Shown one piece after another: positions 33,263 to 35,461 of a stretch of DNA of 35,461 nt. The position numbers and the translations under genes are program-made. This DNA comes from Cellvibrionaceae bacterium. GTDB lineage: Bacteria > Pseudomonadota > Gammaproteobacteria > Pseudomonadales > Cellvibrionaceae. The stretch's first letter is position 1; every line of letters starts with the position of its first letter. The stretch covers positions 1-35,461 of the forward strand of contig JAGKXD010000040.1 of NCBI GenBank assembly GCA_021151525.1, read 5' to 3'. The notes below the pieces were generated by a model. It did no database searches and was not told the DNA's origin. It worked only from the letters and a program-made list of their open reading frames with translations.

Positions 33263-33820
33263 TTAATCAGCACTATCGCTGGGTTTTAACATTCGAACTA
33301 GGGTTTTATCGCGTTTTACGAAATGGTGAAAGAGAGCTGCCACCGCATGTAATAACACAACTGCGATCAGAGTCCATGCAAGATACTTGTGAATCATGCC
33401 TGCACGATCAACATTGTGCGCATTCAATTGCACTGTGGCTGGAATAGAAAAGAAATCAAAAAAGGCTGCGCCTTGGCCTTCAGCTGTAGTAATCAGATAA
33501 CCGGTAATGCAAATAACAAAAATAAACAGGTACAGCAAAATTTTAACTAAGTTGGCCGCGAGTAAATTGCTTTTGCTAATGGTAGGAATAGGGGCGGGCG
33601 ATTTGCTGCGTAAACGCCATAGCAAGCGCAGGCTCATAATTAAAAAAATGACTAGGCCTAAGGCTATATGAATTTCTGGGCCGCGGTGATACCAAGGGGA
33701 ATAGTAATCAAGGCTGCGCATATAAACACCAAGGCCAAACACAAACAGTATTAGCGGCGCGCTAAGCCAATGTAAAATAATGGTAACTAATCCGTAGCCT
33801 GATGGTGAATCTTTAAGCAT
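33263..33820 (-). CDS. yceJ: Cytochrome b561, YceJ-type
   Basis: Inner-membrane di-heme cytochrome b561 of 185 residues with four transmembrane helices. Candidate heme ligands are H17 (IILHWLS), H51 (PEIHIALG), H144 (GMIHKYLAW) and H158 (VLLHAV), one in each helix as expected. GGAGGG precedes the ATG. It is cotranscribed with yceI. It probably passes electrons between quinone and a periplasmic acceptor; the partner is unknown, with YceI the natural candidate. Confidence 0.92.
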   Translation of the reverse strand: MLKDSPSGYGLVTIILHWLSAPLILFVFGLGVYMRSLDYYSPWYHRGPEIHIALGLVIFLIMSLRLLWRLRSKSPAPIPTISKSNLLAANLVKILLYLFIFVICITGYLITTAEGQGAAFFDFFSIPATVQLNAHNVDRAGMIHKYLAWTLIAVVLLHAVAALFHHFVKRDKTLVRMLKPSDSAD

Positions 33821-34103
33821 TTATATCCCTCCGCTAGTCGTATCAGCTGGTCGGTATTAGAGAGTAGGGCTGCGTAACAGTTCCGCAAGTGCTGCGACAT
33901 TAACAGTAAATACTTTTAATTACAGTAGCGAGTTTTTGTATGCCAGTTTTGTAAAGCACAAGATAGTTGAAGCTAGATGATGGCTGAAATAGCTATCCTA
34001 TTGAATTGCAATGAAATATTTTTTTTATTAAGCCTTGGCTGCCTAGCCCCTAAAAAAACAGATCGAAATTTTGGTGCAAACCTATCGAAATCCTAGCAGA
34101 AAT

Positions 34104-34487
34104 TTAGCGGTTTACAGGGCGCTTTTTTCCGTTCTCATCAATAGCAACGTAAACAAATTCACCTTCAGTGACTTTTAGGCGTTGGTGGGTTTTGAAATCT
34201 TTTATCCACACCTCAATGCCAATTTTAATTGAGGTTCTTCCTATGCCGCGTAACAGCGAGTAACAGCTCACCAAGGAGCCTACAGGAACGGGGTGTAAAA
34301 ATTTCATACCGCTCACGGCTACGGTAGTCACTCGCCCTTGTGCAACTTCCAGCGCCAATACTGCTCCAGCGATATCCATTTGAGATAATAACCAGCCACC
34401 AAAAATATCGCCAAGTGGATTGGTGTCTGCGGGCATGGACAGTGTTTGTAATGTTAGTGTGCCTATGGGCTGAGCGATTAATGACAT
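34104..34487 (-). CDS. yciA: Acyl-CoA thioesterase YciA
   Basis: Hotdog-fold thioesterase hydrolysing acyl-CoA to free acid and CoA. The 127-residue protein has PADTNPLGDIFGGWLLSQMDIAGA, where the Asn and Asp positions of the YciA active site lie, and VAVSGMKFLHPVPVGSLV. The C-terminus (EGEFVYVAIDENGKKRPV) fits the family. The ATG at 34487 has only a weak ribosome site. It is divergent from the acyltransferase gene to its right; both act on acyl-thioesters, but no link beyond position is seen. Confidence 0.92.
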   Translation of the reverse strand: MSLIAQPIGTLTLQTLSMPADTNPLGDIFGGWLLSQMDIAGAVLALEVAQGRVTTVAVSGMKFLHPVPVGSLVSCYSLLRGIGRTSIKIGIEVWIKDFKTHQRLKVTEGEFVYVAIDENGKKRPVNR

Positions 34488-34641
34488 AAATTAAGCGAGC
34501 TCTGACAGTTAAGAATGCATTAAGTCCAGCACAAGAATGAGTATCGCGCCAGTCTCTCGCCTGTATTTTCTGCGAGAGTGTGTTTAGCGAGGTTGCACTG
34601 TAGAATAAAGTCTATTGCTTTTCCATAAGCTTGGAGGCTTT

Positions 34642-35442
34642 ATGAAAAATGCGGAAGCAGAAAATAAGTTGGAATTGCAAAGCAATGCGATCAAGTTAGC
34701 GCGTGACGATGTAGATGTCATCGCTCGCTATTTCTCACGCTATTTAACATTAAAAATAGCGTCATCTGAACAACTAAAGCAGCAAGTCTACAGCTTGCGT
34801 CATCAAGTTTACTGTGAGGAACTGCACTACGAGCCGACTAATAGTACGCAGTCTGAGTGTGATGAGTTTGATTTGCGTGCAATTCATTGTGTTGTACAGC
34901 ACCTAAGCTCCGGCATGCTTGCGGGTACCGTGCGTTTAATTCCCTCGCGCAGTGTTGATGAATTGCTCCCTATAGAAAAATTTTGTGCGCAAGCAATTAC
35001 TCACCCACAGCTGAACCCCCATAATTTTTTGCGGCATCAAATCTGTGAAATATCGCGCTTGGCTGTTCCGGCAGTATTCCGCAAGCGGCAATCGGATAAT
35101 TTTGCGGGGAGTGCAACCGGTGTTATTAATGAGTCAACCTTTTCTATCCATGAGCTGCGTTTTTTCCCCTATATTGCTATTAGCCTCTATTTGTCGGCAA
35201 TTGCAATTTGTCGCAAAGCACGTTGTTATCATGTTTTTGTGATGATGGAGCCGCGCTTGGCGCGTAGCTTGAAGTTTGTTGGAATTAATTTTACGCAGCT
35301 TGGGCCTGTAGTGGATTATCACGGAAAGCGGGCGGCTTATTATGTTGATGCGCGTGAGTTGCGGAAAAATTTGAGCCCAGGGTACAAGAAATTTTTGCAG
35401 GTTGTTGAAGCGGAGTTGTTTGAATCATTGGGGTCAGAGTAA
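34642..35442 (+). CDS. PEP-CTERM/exosortase-type acyltransferase
   Basis: 266-residue member of the GNAT-related acyltransferases that accompany exosortase systems and resemble FeeM-type N-acyl amino acid synthases and autoinducer synthases. Visible signatures are YSLRHQVYCEELHYEP, DEFDLRAIHCVV, GTVRLIPS, LPIEKFC, CEISRLAVPAVFRKR, VMMEPRLARSLKFVGINFTQLGPVVDYHGKRAAYYVD. The ATG at 34642 is preceded by GGAGG; an in-frame TTG nine codons earlier is not needed. No exosortase, PEP-CTERM protein or polysaccharide gene lies in the window, though the cluster could continue beyond 35461. The acyl donor is unknown. Confidence 0.75.
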   Translation: MKNAEAENKLELQSNAIKLARDDVDVIARYFSRYLTLKIASSEQLKQQVYSLRHQVYCEELHYEPTNSTQSECDEFDLRAIHCVVQHLSSGMLAGTVRLIPSRSVDELLPIEKFCAQAITHPQLNPHNFLRHQICEISRLAVPAVFRKRQSDNFAGSATGVINESTFSIHELRFFPYIAISLYLSAIAICRKARCYHVFVMMEPRLARSLKFVGINFTQLGPVVDYHGKRAAYYVDARELRKNLSPGYKKFLQVVEAELFESLGSE

Positions 35443-35461
35443 AATTAAATGTATATCTAAT

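Noticed and set aside
1..35461. CRISPR array, tRNA, rRNA, prophage or transposase genes
   Set aside because: No regularly spaced direct repeats, cloverleaf-like RNA or mobile-element proteins were seen; repeats present are palindromic intergenic elements.

Overview
The window looks like chromosomal DNA of a Cellvibrio-like polysaccharide-degrading gammaproteobacterium. The clues are secreted GH5 enzymes, one with poly-serine linkers and CBM10 plus CBM2 modules, a GH95 fucosidase, GC content in the mid-40s percent (my impression, not computed), and a pseudomonad-style argH / algZ-algR junction. The genus is an inference. I see no rRNA, tRNA, prophage, transposase or CRISPR array.

Layout. (1) 1-3.9 kb: a YeiR-type COG0523 metal GTPase and the acyl-CoA dehydrogenase fadE. 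(2) 4-8 kb: two c-di-GMP genes, a membrane GGDEF protein with a periplasmic beta-rich domain and a GAF-GGDEF-EAL protein, around a 71-residue unknown. (3) 8.2-16 kb: a nitrogen block with moaA-moaB (molybdopterin), divergent cobA-nirB-nirD (siroheme methyltransferase and assimilatory nitrite reductase), ompW and cynS (cyanase). A well-formed sigma-54 promoter with two NtrC-like dyads precedes cobA, another sigma-54 core precedes cynS, and two FNR/ANR boxes precede ompW. (4) 16.4-18.7 kb: a three-module GH5_8-like mannanase and a GNAT acetyltransferase. (5) 18.7-22.1 kb: algR-algZ divergent from argH. (6) 22.1-25.1 kb: a DUF4337 membrane protein, a secreted histidine phosphatase, an unknown lipoprotein and a YqaB-like HAD phosphatase. 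(7) 25.1-29.8 kb: a second secreted GH5-like enzyme behind a triple-operator promoter, a DPxAA-repeat envelope protein, a YfeK/DUF5329 protein, a zinc-ribbon membrane protein and galM. (8) 30-35.4 kb: GH95 alpha-L-fucosidase, cytochrome b561 plus YceI, a YciA thioesterase, and a PEP-CTERM/exosortase-type acyltransferase at the right edge.

The most interesting signal is regulatory. Both GH5 genes are preceded by the same compact module: a -35-like hexamer, a 17-bp spacer, a TAGYAT -10, and directly abutting it a LacI-family-type operator GTAANCGNTTAC. The second gene carries three such operators at 21-22 bp spacing and a long leader with two overlapping mini-ORFs. A further perfect match lies at 88-99, so the site may define a glycan-utilisation regulon.

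Several intergenic gaps hold palindromic REP/MITE-like elements. Some begin exactly on a stop codon, and both internal gaps of the cobA-nirB-nirD operon contain one.
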